Shown here: piece by piece, positions 42,927 through 52,055 of the stretch
Layout of the letters: the number at the start of each line of letters is the position of its first letter
Position numbering within the stretch: the stretch's first letter is position 1
Assembly: GCF_005144415.1 (NCBI RefSeq)
Contig: NZ_SWJE01000014.1
Span: 1 to 64,000 of the forward strand
DNA length: 64,000 nt
Origin: Trinickia terrae
GTDB taxonomy: Bacteria > Pseudomonadota > Gammaproteobacteria > Burkholderiales > Burkholderiaceae
Direction: 5' to 3'
Position numbers and translations under genes: made by a program
The notes under the pieces: model-generated
Seen by the model: only the letters and a program-made list of their open reading frames with translations
Told to the model about the DNA's origin: nothing
Databases searched by the model: none

Positions 42927-42958
42927 GCCGCGGTCGGGAAACCGGCGCGGCTCTTTTT
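42927..42958 (+). terminator. Rho-independent terminator downstream of the P-Q operon
   Basis: A ten-pair stem (42927-42937 with 42942-42951, one bulged G, one G-T wobble) with a GAAA tetraloop, followed by TCTTTTT. It would end rightward late transcripts from P and Q. Confidence 0.75.
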
Positions 42959-43121
42959 GCGTTTGGCGACAGCGCGAATAAAGCCGCTACAGCGGGTTGG
43001 CGTGTGCGGGGTGTGGTTTTGGCGTCGCGCGTGGCGTGACGTGGCTGCCGTGCAGCGGAATCGGGGTATCCGGAGGATGGCGGCCGGCGTGTGCAGGGGC
43101 GCGGCTCCGGCCGCCGCGGAG

Positions 43122-43246
43122 TCCCCTCCCCGCCTGCGTGCTTTGCTTAGGTGGGTGGTTTTCGTGCATCAGGTCACCAGGCGTTCCGGCCCTTGCGGCG
43201 CGGGATCTCGGGCGTTTGGAGCCGTGCGGATATCGTGCGTTTTGAT
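43122..43246. other. Probable cos site of the P2-like prophage
   Basis: In P2 the cos site lies downstream of the portal gene Q. The 19-base P2 overhang, GGCGAGGCGGGGAAAGCAC as I remember it, has a reverse complement containing CCCCGCCT; this block has CCCTCCCCGCCTGCG at 43124-43138. The whole 125-bp block recurs without gaps at 48186-48310, about 87% identical, beside a second portal remnant. Position and conservation support cos; the cut points are not determinable by eye. Confidence 0.65.
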
Positions 43247-43297
43247 GCACGACAATGCGAATGCATGCACGGCGGGCAAAAGTAACACGAGGCCGAG

Positions 43298-43558
43298 TTA
43301 TTCCTCGGCCTGAGTGGTCTTGTTGAGCGTCTTGAGGTCGGGATTGGTGAGCGAGAGAAGATTCACCATGCCGGCGCCGAGCTTTCGCGCGAGTTCGTCG
43401 GTGACAACCCCACCGAACTCGTCGAGCGGTAGATCGATGTTGAAGGCCTTTGCGGCTACGTCCTGAACTTTTCTGGCGTCGACGGTGCAGAACGTGACGG
43501 CTTGCGTCTCAGCGTTCCAGCGCACGATGACGCAGTTTTGCGGGTTGTCGATCGACAT
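43298..43558 (-). CDS. Small protein coupled to the PAAR gene (possible immunity/partner)
   Basis: An 86-residue soluble acidic protein (MSIDNPQNCVIVRWNAETQA at the start) with AGAGG before its ATG. Its start shares a base with the PAAR stop (TGATG), so it is translated with it. A small soluble protein right behind a PAAR gene is the usual position of an immunity or adaptor protein. No family recognised. Confidence 0.6.
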   Translation of the reverse strand: MSIDNPQNCVIVRWNAETQAVTFCTVDARKVQDVAAKAFNIDLPLDEFGGVVTDELARKLGAGMVNLLSLTNPDLKTLNKTTQAEE

Positions 43559-44193
43559 CAATAGCCTCTGCACTGTTGGTAACGGGTAAATGCCTTTTGG
43601 GAGCACATGTCCATCCATCGGCTGCCACCCATCGCGCTTCGCAGCGCCTTGCACTGGGCCATGTCCGCCTCGTATTGATTAAAGCACTCGGCTTCATCTT
43701 CTTCGCTGATACCACTGGCTGCAAGGGTGTTCGCGTTTGGGGCCGACTCTGCCGCGGCGCGGTCGAGCGAGAATGGAGCCGCGTTGGCAAGGGAGGTGGA
43801 CGCGGAACTGCTGGTGGCGGAGTATGCCGCTGACGCCGTTGCGCTTCCGGCCGGCGCCGAGGTAGTGCCGCCAGCCAGTGAGAACCTGCTAGCAGGACTG
43901 TCATCGACGGTCGTCTGCATGAAAGTCTGGCTTTCAATGAGCTCAGGGGGCGGATAGCAGCGGCATGAACAGACATCGCCACTCAGCGCGATACGGCGTG
44001 AATTGGTGCCCGTGAGAGGGAGGCGGCTGCCAACGGCCATGATGACGCCAGTGCTGTGGCAGGCGGGGCAACTGACAGGGTCGCCTTCGTGCGCAATGTC
44101 AGCCCCGAAGCCGCCCATTGTCGCGGCACCTGATAAAACTGTTCCGCCTACGGTTGTTTTGTCGCCCTTTCGGATGAAATATCTGGTAGCCAA
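43558..44193 (-). CDS. PAAR-domain protein with Ser/Ala linker and Cys-containing C-terminal domain
   Basis: A 211-residue protein. Residues 1-90 are a PAAR fold (RKGDKTTVGGTVLSGAATMG, EGDPVSCPACHSTGVIM and RIALSGDVCSC), the sharp tip of contractile spikes and a carrier of effectors in type VI secretion. An Ala/Ser/Thr-rich linker covers about 95-155. The last 50 residues (ECFNQYEADMAQCKALRSAM ... SQKAFTRYQQCRGY) form a compact domain with four cysteines. It could cap the phage spike or load onto the host type VI system with its C-terminal domain as cargo. Confidence 0.72.
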   Translation of the reverse strand: MATRYFIRKGDKTTVGGTVLSGAATMGGFGADIAHEGDPVSCPACHSTGVIMAVGSRLPLTGTNSRRIALSGDVCSCRCYPPPELIESQTFMQTTVDDSPASRFSLAGGTTSAPAGSATASAAYSATSSSASTSLANAAPFSLDRAAAESAPNANTLAASGISEEDEAECFNQYEADMAQCKALRSAMGGSRWMDMCSQKAFTRYQQCRGY

Positions 44194-44491
44194 ACGTTCA
44201 TCGAGCTAATAGGACTTAATTTTCGCATGGCACTCGCACCGGCCGTACCGGTAGATTTGTCAGGCGCAAGCGCTCCAAAGTCCATCCGCAGGGGGAGCAA
44301 CTGCCGTGCTCGCTGCGCAGTTTCTTCCGAGCCTAGAGCTCAGCTTCAATACACCGACGAGCCCGCGTCGCGGCCACCGTGACGCTTGCGCCCCGACGCT
44401 GGGACCCTAAGGAAAATCGTGCGCCTTGATGCATAGCCGACACGAATCAGCGCGCCGCTAAAATCATCCCCGGCAGCAGCCAGGCACAGTG

Positions 44492-44671
44492 ATGCGTATG
44501 GCGCTCGCTAGAGAGGTATTTTTACGCGACCTATCGAGCAAATGCTGCGGGCACCAAAAAGAAAGGCATTGGAAGGTTTATGCCGACGGCGAACTCGTCG
44601 AGCACCCGGCTATGCTGGATGACTTGATCGAAACTATGAATTACCAGCGGAGCCTATCGGCAAACGCATGA
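44492..44671 (+). CDS. Possible 59-aa protein
   Basis: A 59-residue frame (MRMALAREVFLRDLSSKCCG at the start) with a weak upstream site, overlapping by 31 bases the end of the convergent 82-aa gene. It resembles a small soluble protein, but support is limited to length and reasonable composition. Confidence 0.35.
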   Translation: MRMALAREVFLRDLSSKCCGHQKERHWKVYADGELVEHPAMLDDLIETMNYQRSLSANA

Positions 44672-44889
44672 AGGGCATTTGTCACTTCTTGGGAGTAGAT
44701 GTCCCGCTCCGCTTTCTCCTGCAGCTTCCGCAAGGGCATAGAGCACGGCGGTACATCGCAGGCTGTGTTCGAGACGACTATGGTCAGCACCGGCCTTCGG
44801 GCCATTTCATAGTCGTTTTTCTCTTGCTTGTCAGCCGGCGGAGTGAAATCCAGAGACATTTGGCCAGCCTCGTGGTCATTTTTTCTCAT
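44641..44889 (-). CDS. 82-aa protein downstream of the AvcD-like deaminase
   Basis: An 82-residue soluble charged protein: MRKNDHEAGQMSLDFTPPAD at the start, a beta stretch (RPVLTIVVSNTACDVPP) and a C-terminal helix (KLQEKAERDIYSQEVTNALH). GGAGAG precedes the ATG at 44889. It follows the deaminase by 86 bases on the same strand with no terminator seen, so the two are probably co-transcribed. Not recognised; it may modulate or assist the deaminase. Confidence 0.6.
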   Translation of the reverse strand: MRKNDHEAGQMSLDFTPPADKQEKNDYEMARRPVLTIVVSNTACDVPPCSMPLRKLQEKAERDIYSQEVTNALHAFADRLRW

Positions 44890-44975
44890 GGCTCTCCTCG
44901 TTTTGCAGCGCGGGATGATACCACAGCCTACCTGGCGCCAATATAGGACACGCGATGCAGCGCAGCAAGGCAGTG

Positions 44976-46580
44976 TCAACCCTTGTTGCTTCGCTCCAAC
45001 GGAAACGCCTCCTCGAAGCGCCGTGAGACCTTCGCTTCGAAGTCGCGATAAGAGTCGAGGAATTCGACCATTATCTTGGACGGCTTGTTGTCTCCACTCC
45101 ACTCAATAAACGCCCCGTCATCGTCCTTTCTCTTATCTCGGTGGAAGAATTTAGGGTATACCCTGGGAGCCGCACCTGAGAAGTGAATGAATTTGACCTT
45201 GTCAATACGCGTTGGCTTACCGTCGACATTGGAAATATCCGCAATATCGTGATCAAGGACAATAATTGAGTCACTATGAGACTCGAGAGCGAGGCTCTTT
45301 TCGTAAGGTTCAATGTAATACACCTTATCGATACCGGCGGCGACGATATGACGCGCGCAGTTGTGGCAGGGGAATGTCGTGGTATATAGCGTACCGCCTA
45401 TAACGGCTGCACTTCCCTCGCGCGCAACGGATACAATTGCGTCCATTTCTGCATGAACAGCCCGTGAAAACTCGATTAAATCCGGGATGCCTGAGTGTTG
45501 ATATGCCAGATCTATGACGGAATCAATTTTTGATAAAACCGTCAACCTTGTCCTCGCATCTTTAAAAAGCGAAGCAATTTCACTGGTGAGACCGGCTCTG
45601 ATTTTCTCTTTACGTATCTTCTTTTGTCGATCGTTTTCGCAAATCTTGCTACTTCTGCTTGCACACCGTTGATCATTTTGACTCTCTGCAGAATAAAGTC
45701 CGCCGCCATATTGTGGAACGTCGTTACAACCGACCGCTATCAATTTTCCATTCGCATCCAATATTGCGGCACCCACCTGCCTCGAAAAGCATGCAGACTT
45801 CATTCCGCTGGCATGTGCCACGTACATTGCATGTTCATGGCGTGTGGGTGTAATGGAGTTGCTTCCGTGCACCAGCTTAAGCAGGCGCTCTATCTGCCGT
45901 GGAATTGCTTCCTCCAGGCCAAGCGGGTGTTGTATAAAATAATCAGCGAGCTTAAATGCTTTTTCAAGATGCTGACCGTATTTCTGCTCTTCTTTTCGAT
46001 CGCGCTCCATTATGCGGTTTGCGATATTCTCGGGTAATCCCTGATCCTTTAGGCGGGCGAGTCTGTGATCTTGCGTGCTGAGAACTCCGATTAAATAGAA
46101 AAGATTTCTATATGTTAGGCGAAGAAGGTTTTCCTCTTCGGGATGTTTTATTTGATCTATGAGATATGCGACCTGCGGTAACTCTACCGAGGTATCTCCG
46201 GCGGTGGGGTTTGTCGCAAATTTAAAGCGAGCAATATGATTAATGGCGTATTGAGCCAGGATGTCGTAGCTACGCGTCTTGCGAAAAAAATTCCCGCCGG
46301 TTTGATTTTCAAGGTAAGCATTGCCAACATCTTCTTGCGCCAACTCTCCCTTCCAATACTCTCGGTGATCTTTGATGAATTTGCTTAACTTGATTCGCTC
46401 GACTCGGTAACCCAATTGTTCGAGTTGATGCTGACATTCTGTAATCACCCGGGGAAGGCCACAACCCACCGCGCCCATGAAAGCAACGACGATCTCCCTG
46501 GACGCTCTCCTTTCCAAGGTAGTCTTAACGGGTTCATCCTGCGTAGTGTTTTCTTGAGTTGCTGCCGCTGAGGTGGACAT
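44976..46580 (-). CDS. AvcD-like anti-phage dCTP/dCMP deaminase
   Basis: A 534-residue two-domain protein. The N-terminal part (about 28-235) is a P-loop nucleotide-kinase-like domain with a degenerate Walker-type motif FMGAVGCGLPRV at 34-45. The C-terminal part is a zinc deoxycytidylate deaminase: H376-A-E378 and P404-C-H-N-C408 bind zinc, with GVxRxVGAAI-like substrate loops around 265-285. This architecture is that of AvcD, which depletes dC nucleotides on phage infection and is held inactive by a small RNA in Vibrio. AGAGAGAGGG precedes the ATG. The gene is AT-rich relative to its neighbours. Confidence 0.88.
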   Translation of the reverse strand: MSTSAAATQENTTQDEPVKTTLERRASREIVVAFMGAVGCGLPRVITECQHQLEQLGYRVERIKLSKFIKDHREYWKGELAQEDVGNAYLENQTGGNFFRKTRSYDILAQYAINHIARFKFATNPTAGDTSVELPQVAYLIDQIKHPEEENLLRLTYRNLFYLIGVLSTQDHRLARLKDQGLPENIANRIMERDRKEEQKYGQHLEKAFKLADYFIQHPLGLEEAIPRQIERLLKLVHGSNSITPTRHEHAMYVAHASGMKSACFSRQVGAAILDANGKLIAVGCNDVPQYGGGLYSAESQNDQRCASRSSKICENDRQKKIRKEKIRAGLTSEIASLFKDARTRLTVLSKIDSVIDLAYQHSGIPDLIEFSRAVHAEMDAIVSVAREGSAAVIGGTLYTTTFPCHNCARHIVAAGIDKVYYIEPYEKSLALESHSDSIIVLDHDIADISNVDGKPTRIDKVKFIHFSGAAPRVYPKFFHRDKRKDDDGAFIEWSGDNKPSKIMVEFLDSYRDFEAKVSRRFEEAFPLERSNKG

Positions 46581-46766
46581 TTTGCCCTCTCTCTTTGATC
46601 GTGATGGTCTCTGTCACGCTGCGAGCTTTCTGTTTCTATCGGATCATGGTCGTGATCCAAAGAACTGGCCGGTATCCCGAGCGATTTCGGCGAACTCGGC
46701 GCACACAGGTGTCGTCCGATATGGAGATGGATCCAAATCGACACCCCATCGCGCCATTTGATCTGA
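46581..46766 (-). ncRNA. Long structured leader of the deaminase: candidate AvcI-like RNA
   Basis: A -10 hexamer TATAAT on the minus strand lies at 46772-46767, implying a leader of about 180 bases before the ATG at 46580. The leader holds hairpins GGATCA/TGATCC (46641-46646 with 46653-46658) and CGTGA/TCACG (about 46607-46625). In the Vibrio system a structured antitoxin RNA (AvcI) is made from just upstream of avcD. This leader is where an equivalent would be; its identity is inference. Confidence 0.35.
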
Positions 46767-46772
46767 TTATAT
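46767..46772 (-). promoter_or_regulatory. -10 element (TATAAT) for the AvcD-like operon
   Basis: A consensus TATAAT on the minus strand in an AT-rich pocket. No strong -35 is seen at 16-18 bases upstream, so the promoter may need an activator or rely on a weak -35. Confidence 0.5.
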
Positions 46773-46864
46773 AGTGCCAAGCGTCATTGATGCTTCAGGG
46801 GATTTGTACGCATCTGCCGAGCAACGCTGTAGTTGCCTTGAGCGCAGTGCATTGAAGTCACTGT

Positions 46865-46883
46865 GGTGTAGCTCAAGTACACC
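46865..46883. promoter_or_regulatory. Candidate integrase arm-binding site, right end
   Basis: GGTGTAGCTCAAGTACACC, the second copy (18 of 19 bases) of the left-end motif at 10126-10144, lying 107 bases inside attR. Confidence 0.6.
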
Positions 46884-46989
46884 TTTGCCAGTCTGGCCCG
46901 CCCCTGATCGACCTTGATTAGCCTCGGTTTTGCAATTTGCGAGTTGCGCAAGGCATTAATTTATAAAGGGACGCGATACGTCCGCAAAA

Positions 46990-47028
46990 CTCCGAAGGCA
47001 GGGGTTGCTGGTTCGATCCCAGCCGGGC
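46990..47028 (+). repeat. attR: 39-bp direct repeat of the P2-like prophage
   Basis: Identical to attL at 10034-10072. The bases on either side do not continue the tRNA (no CTGCC before, no acceptor end GCGCGCCA after), so this copy is the short crossover core only. Confidence 0.9.
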
Positions 47029-47241
47029 ACTTCATGTTCAGCGGATTGCACCTTTTGCGGTGCGACGCTCGCAACCACTCCCGTTGTTCCCATCACTACC
47101 CCTGCGGCGATTCCAGCTGCTCGCAAGTTTCCCAAAGCACGTACCCATTCGGACGAACGCTCGGCTTCGAGCGCCGTTTCGATTGCTGCAAGCGTCTCGA
47201 ATACCGGCAGACCGGCGAATTCGGCCAGCTCGGCGATCTGG
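47029..47241. other. Degenerate stretch between attR and the portal remnant
   Basis: No intact gene. The minus strand is open from about 47236 to the att core and reads an Ala/Gly-rich hydrophobic segment (about LRAAGIAAGVVMGTTGVVAS), probably the tail of a broken membrane-protein gene. Origin unassigned. Confidence 0.35.
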
Positions 47242-47325
47242 TTCGCCGAGCTGAACGACTGGCTTGGGGAGGAGGTGGTGCAGTTCGACAACTACGAGAT
47301 TTCGCCGGCGCCGGTTGTGACGTAG
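47242..47325 (+). pseudogene. 3'-terminal remnant of a second P2-like portal gene
   Basis: The last about 27 codons read FAELNDWLGEEVVQFDNYE, matching the C-terminal FAELNDWLSEEVVTFDKYE of portal Q at 42057. Nothing upstream continues the portal frame. Bases just after the stop (CGATTCGG...TCGTGCGG) also resemble those after Q. It is the stump of another P2-like prophage. Confidence 0.85.
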
Positions 47326-47373
47326 TGCACGCGGCGATTCGGATTCGTGCGGCAGGGCCGCGCAGGATGGCCC

Positions 47374-47733
47374 TTACGCGTGCGCGGCTCGTTCCAACAC
47401 TTCGCGAGCCGCACGCCCTAACACTTCTTCCGACCACTGATTGACGCTTTCGCCGGACACAGCGGCGGCGATGCCGACGCGCGCATGCACGTCCGGATCG
47501 ATGCGCAACATCAGTTTCCCTGACGCCGGCTTTTGCGGCTTGCGTCCAGCCTGTTCGCAGTCGCTCAGATAGTGATCCACGGCCGCATGGAAATCATCGG
47601 TCAGTTCAGCCACGGTTTCACCGTGAAAGCTGATCTTGTCGTCCACGCCGAGCACGTGGCCGACAAAAATGTTGTCTCGCCCGTCGAAATCGATGCGGGC
47701 GAAATATCCCTTGTAGGTCATAGCGTTGGTCAT
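47374..47733 (-). CDS. hicB: HicB-type antitoxin
   Basis: A 119-residue HicB. The N-terminal degenerate RNase-H-like part (YKGYFARIDFDGRDNIFVGH, GVDDKISFHGETVAELTDDF) is followed by a C-terminal RHH/Arc-like DNA-binding part (KLMLRIDPDVHARVGIAAAV, VNQWSEEVL). It neutralises HicA and represses the operon. The ATG at 47733 overlaps the HicA stop (ATGA). Confidence 0.9.
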   Translation of the reverse strand: MTNAMTYKGYFARIDFDGRDNIFVGHVLGVDDKISFHGETVAELTDDFHAAVDHYLSDCEQAGRKPQKPASGKLMLRIDPDVHARVGIAAAVSGESVNQWSEEVLGRAAREVLERAAHA

Positions 47734-47984
47734 GGCTTGATCCCCATTTCGATAAACCAGTCGCGCAAATCCTCTACCTGGTACCGCTTCGCCTCTTTGC
47801 CCGGATGTGGGCGGTGGTGATAGCGGCGCTTGCCGTTCAATTCGAAGGCGATGCGCGACCCTGCGCCTTCGTGGAGTGCGCCGCCCAAGTCGACGACGAG
47901 CGATTCGATTTCTGAAAACACGATGCCGCCCAAGGTCGGTTTCGTGAAGATCGCAGCGCGGGTGCGGGCGTGTTTCGATTTCAT
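47730..47984 (-). CDS. hicA: HicA-type toxin
   Basis: An 84-residue double-stranded-RNA-binding-fold toxin that cleaves mRNA. The GSRIAFELNGKRRYHHRPH segment carries the conserved Gly-Ser-Arg and His residues, and the C terminus YQVEDLRDWFIEMGI is typical of the HicA-like group. First gene of the operon, preceded by a perfect palindrome. Confidence 0.87.
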   Translation of the reverse strand: MKSKHARTRAAIFTKPTLGGIVFSEIESLVVDLGGALHEGAGSRIAFELNGKRRYHHRPHPGKEAKRYQVEDLRDWFIEMGIKP

Positions 47985-47991
47985 GCGCGCA

Positions 47992-48012
47992 TGATAGCAA
48001 AAAGTGCTATCA
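47992..48012. promoter_or_regulatory. HicA/HicB operator palindrome
   Basis: TGATAGCA (47992-47999) and TGCTATCA (48005-48012) form a perfect 8-bp inverted repeat with a 5-base centre, beginning eight bases upstream of the hicA ATG. It is the expected operator for HicB autorepression. Confidence 0.75.
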
Positions 48013-48185
48013 CGGGTGCATGTAGGCCGGCGGAATTTCCGCGCCTGTGAGCCGCTGGCGCTCGTGGCAGGATGAAGGGGCGGATGAGCGTGGCGAGCGG
48101 CGTGGTGAGGCTGCTGTGCTACCGGGGCGGTGCGTCTGAGATCAGGGGGGCGACCCACACCCACGCCGCAGCGGCAGGCGCGCGG

Positions 48186-48310
48186 TTCCCTCCCCGCCTG
48201 CGGGCTTTGCTTGGGTGGGTGGTTTTCGTGCGTCAGGCCACTCGGCGCTCAGGCCCTTGTGGCGCGGGATTTCGGGCGTTTGGGCGGGTGCGGAGATCGT
48301 GCGTTTTGAT
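48186..48310. other. Second cos-like block from a remnant P2-like prophage
   Basis: Aligns without gaps to 43122-43246 at a constant offset of 5064 bases with about 16 differences. The first 15 bases of the aligned core (CCCTCCCCGCCTGCG, 48188-48202) are identical. It follows a portal remnant and a TA module, exactly as in the resident prophage. Confidence 0.7.
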
Positions 48311-48457
48311 ACGCAGAGATGCGTTTTAATACGTTTTAGTGTCGTCGATAGGTAACGCAAAATAAAGAAGCGGTTCAATCTCTAAACACCAAGGTGTGCA
48401 TATCGTAGTGCAATGGGGGCGGCCGACAGGTAGCGCCGGCCGCCCCTTCAACCCTTC
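48311..48457. other. Junction between prophage remnant and core genome
   Basis: No gene and no clear attachment site recognised. It contains short repeats of GCGTTTTxATACG at 48301-48335 that look like decayed phage DNA before the first core gene. Confidence 0.35.
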
Positions 48458-48691
48458 CTAAGTGTGCGCGGCCTGACGCTGCGCCGCCTTCTCCTCGGCA
48501 TGCTTCTTTGCCAAGTGATGCCCCACGATGCAACCACCAACGGCTCCGGCAACCGCATGGTGGCCGGCGTAGTGACCGGCCACACCACCAACGACTGCGC
48601 CCTTGAGGCAGCCGGCCGCATTGGCGGTTCCTATGCTTGCGGAGACCAGCGCGGCGGTCAACGCGATAAGCCTGACTCTGTTTTTTCTCAT
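48458..48691 (-). CDS. Small exported glycine-zipper protein
   Basis: A 77-residue protein with a signal peptide (about 1-25, ending ANAAG) and a mature part of Gly/Ala-rich zipper repeats (VVGGVAGHYAGHHAVAGAVG) plus a basic His/Lys tail. Probably a small envelope protein of the core genome. The ATG at 48691 gives the signal-peptide start. Confidence 0.7.
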   Translation of the reverse strand: MRKNRVRLIALTAALVSASIGTANAAGCLKGAVVGGVAGHYAGHHAVAGAVGGCIVGHHLAKKHAEEKAAQRQAAHT

Positions 48692-48744
48692 TTTGTGATG
48701 TCCTTTTGTTGCACTCCCTGAGCGTAAGGGTGCCTGCCCTTCAA

Positions 48745-49038
48745 TCAGTCGCGGTCCCAGCGACCGCGGTCGTGCCATTCATGCTCCCGCCATTCTCGAC
48801 GGCGCCACTCGTGCTCCGGCCGTTCCCGCGCACGCCAACCGTCGTAGCCGCCATAGCTAACCGCGACGGGAGCAGGCGCATACGCGACAGGGGGAGGAGC
48901 GACGTAGACCGGTTGTGGCGGAGCATAAACGGCGCCAGGCAAGCCAACGCCAATGGCTACGTCAACATGGGCCGATGCCGCGGTCGATGCGGCCAGTGCC
49001 GCTGCCCCAAGTACCGCGTAGAGAATCGTCTTGTTCAT
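48745..49038 (-). CDS. Exported Pro/Tyr/Arg/Trp-rich protein
   Basis: A 97-residue protein with a signal peptide (1-23, ending ASAH), a Pro/Val/Tyr-rich middle (PPQPVYVAPPPVAYAPAPVA) and a strongly charged C-terminal tail of Arg/Glu/His/Trp repeats. Such proteins are common in Burkholderia envelopes; the function is unknown. Confidence 0.7.
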   Translation of the reverse strand: MNKTILYAVLGAAALAASTAASAHVDVAIGVGLPGAVYAPPQPVYVAPPPVAYAPAPVAVSYGGYDGWRARERPEHEWRRREWREHEWHDRGRWDRD

Positions 49039-49435
49039 TCCGCTACTCCTTGCACGTTACGTGCATTTCGTCGTGAATATGGCCATGACTTTACGCATGC
49101 AAACCTGGAACAGGTGCAACGGTTATGCGAGAGTGGTAACAGGCAGTTACCCTGGCGTCCTGTACGCACTATCGCCCGTCAAGGTGTTTCCGTCGCGCGA
49201 GGTCGACGCGAAATGCGCCCTTGAGATACCCACATTCAACAGCGCATCGCTCCCGGGGCGTGGTGCAGGCCCGGCTCGAATGGGCCGCGCTGCAAAGATG
49301 GTGCCGAGCTTTGACGGGACCTGGGCAGCAAGTGCGGGCTGGTAAAGAAAAGGCCTGTAAGTATCTCGACTTACAGGCCCAGCGGACTCAGGTTGCATGC
49401 CCTTTTACGTCATGAATTAGCAGACGCTAACAACC
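49039..49435. other. Intergenic region downstream of gyrB
   Basis: About 400 bases with no supportable gene. It contains the gyrB terminator (49344-49379) and the promoter side of the exported protein at 49038. Confidence 0.5.
49344..49379 (-). terminator. gyrB terminator
   Basis: GGCCTGTAAG (49352-49361) and CTTACAGGCC (49370-49379) form a perfect 10-bp stem. On the minus strand the stem is followed by TTTTCTTT, 57 bases after the gyrB stop. Confidence 0.85.
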
Positions 49436-51928
<2,493 letters not shown>

Positions 51929-52009
51929 TCACTGCTGCGTTACTGCTCGGGACTTCGCGAAGGCCCTTGGGAGACTCGCTCGCGGCCTACTCGATTCGCC
52001 ATAAAAACG

Positions 52010-52033
52010 CCAAAGGGGCGCTGCGCCCCTTGG
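52010..52033 (-). terminator. dnaN terminator hairpin
   Basis: A near-perfect palindrome CCAAAGGGGCG-CT-GCGCCCCTTGG just after the dnaN stop. On the minus strand it is followed by CGTTTTTATGG, fitting a Rho-independent terminator between dnaN and gyrB. Confidence 0.75.
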
Positions 52034-52055
52034 TGTGTTCTTATTGTTGGCCGCG

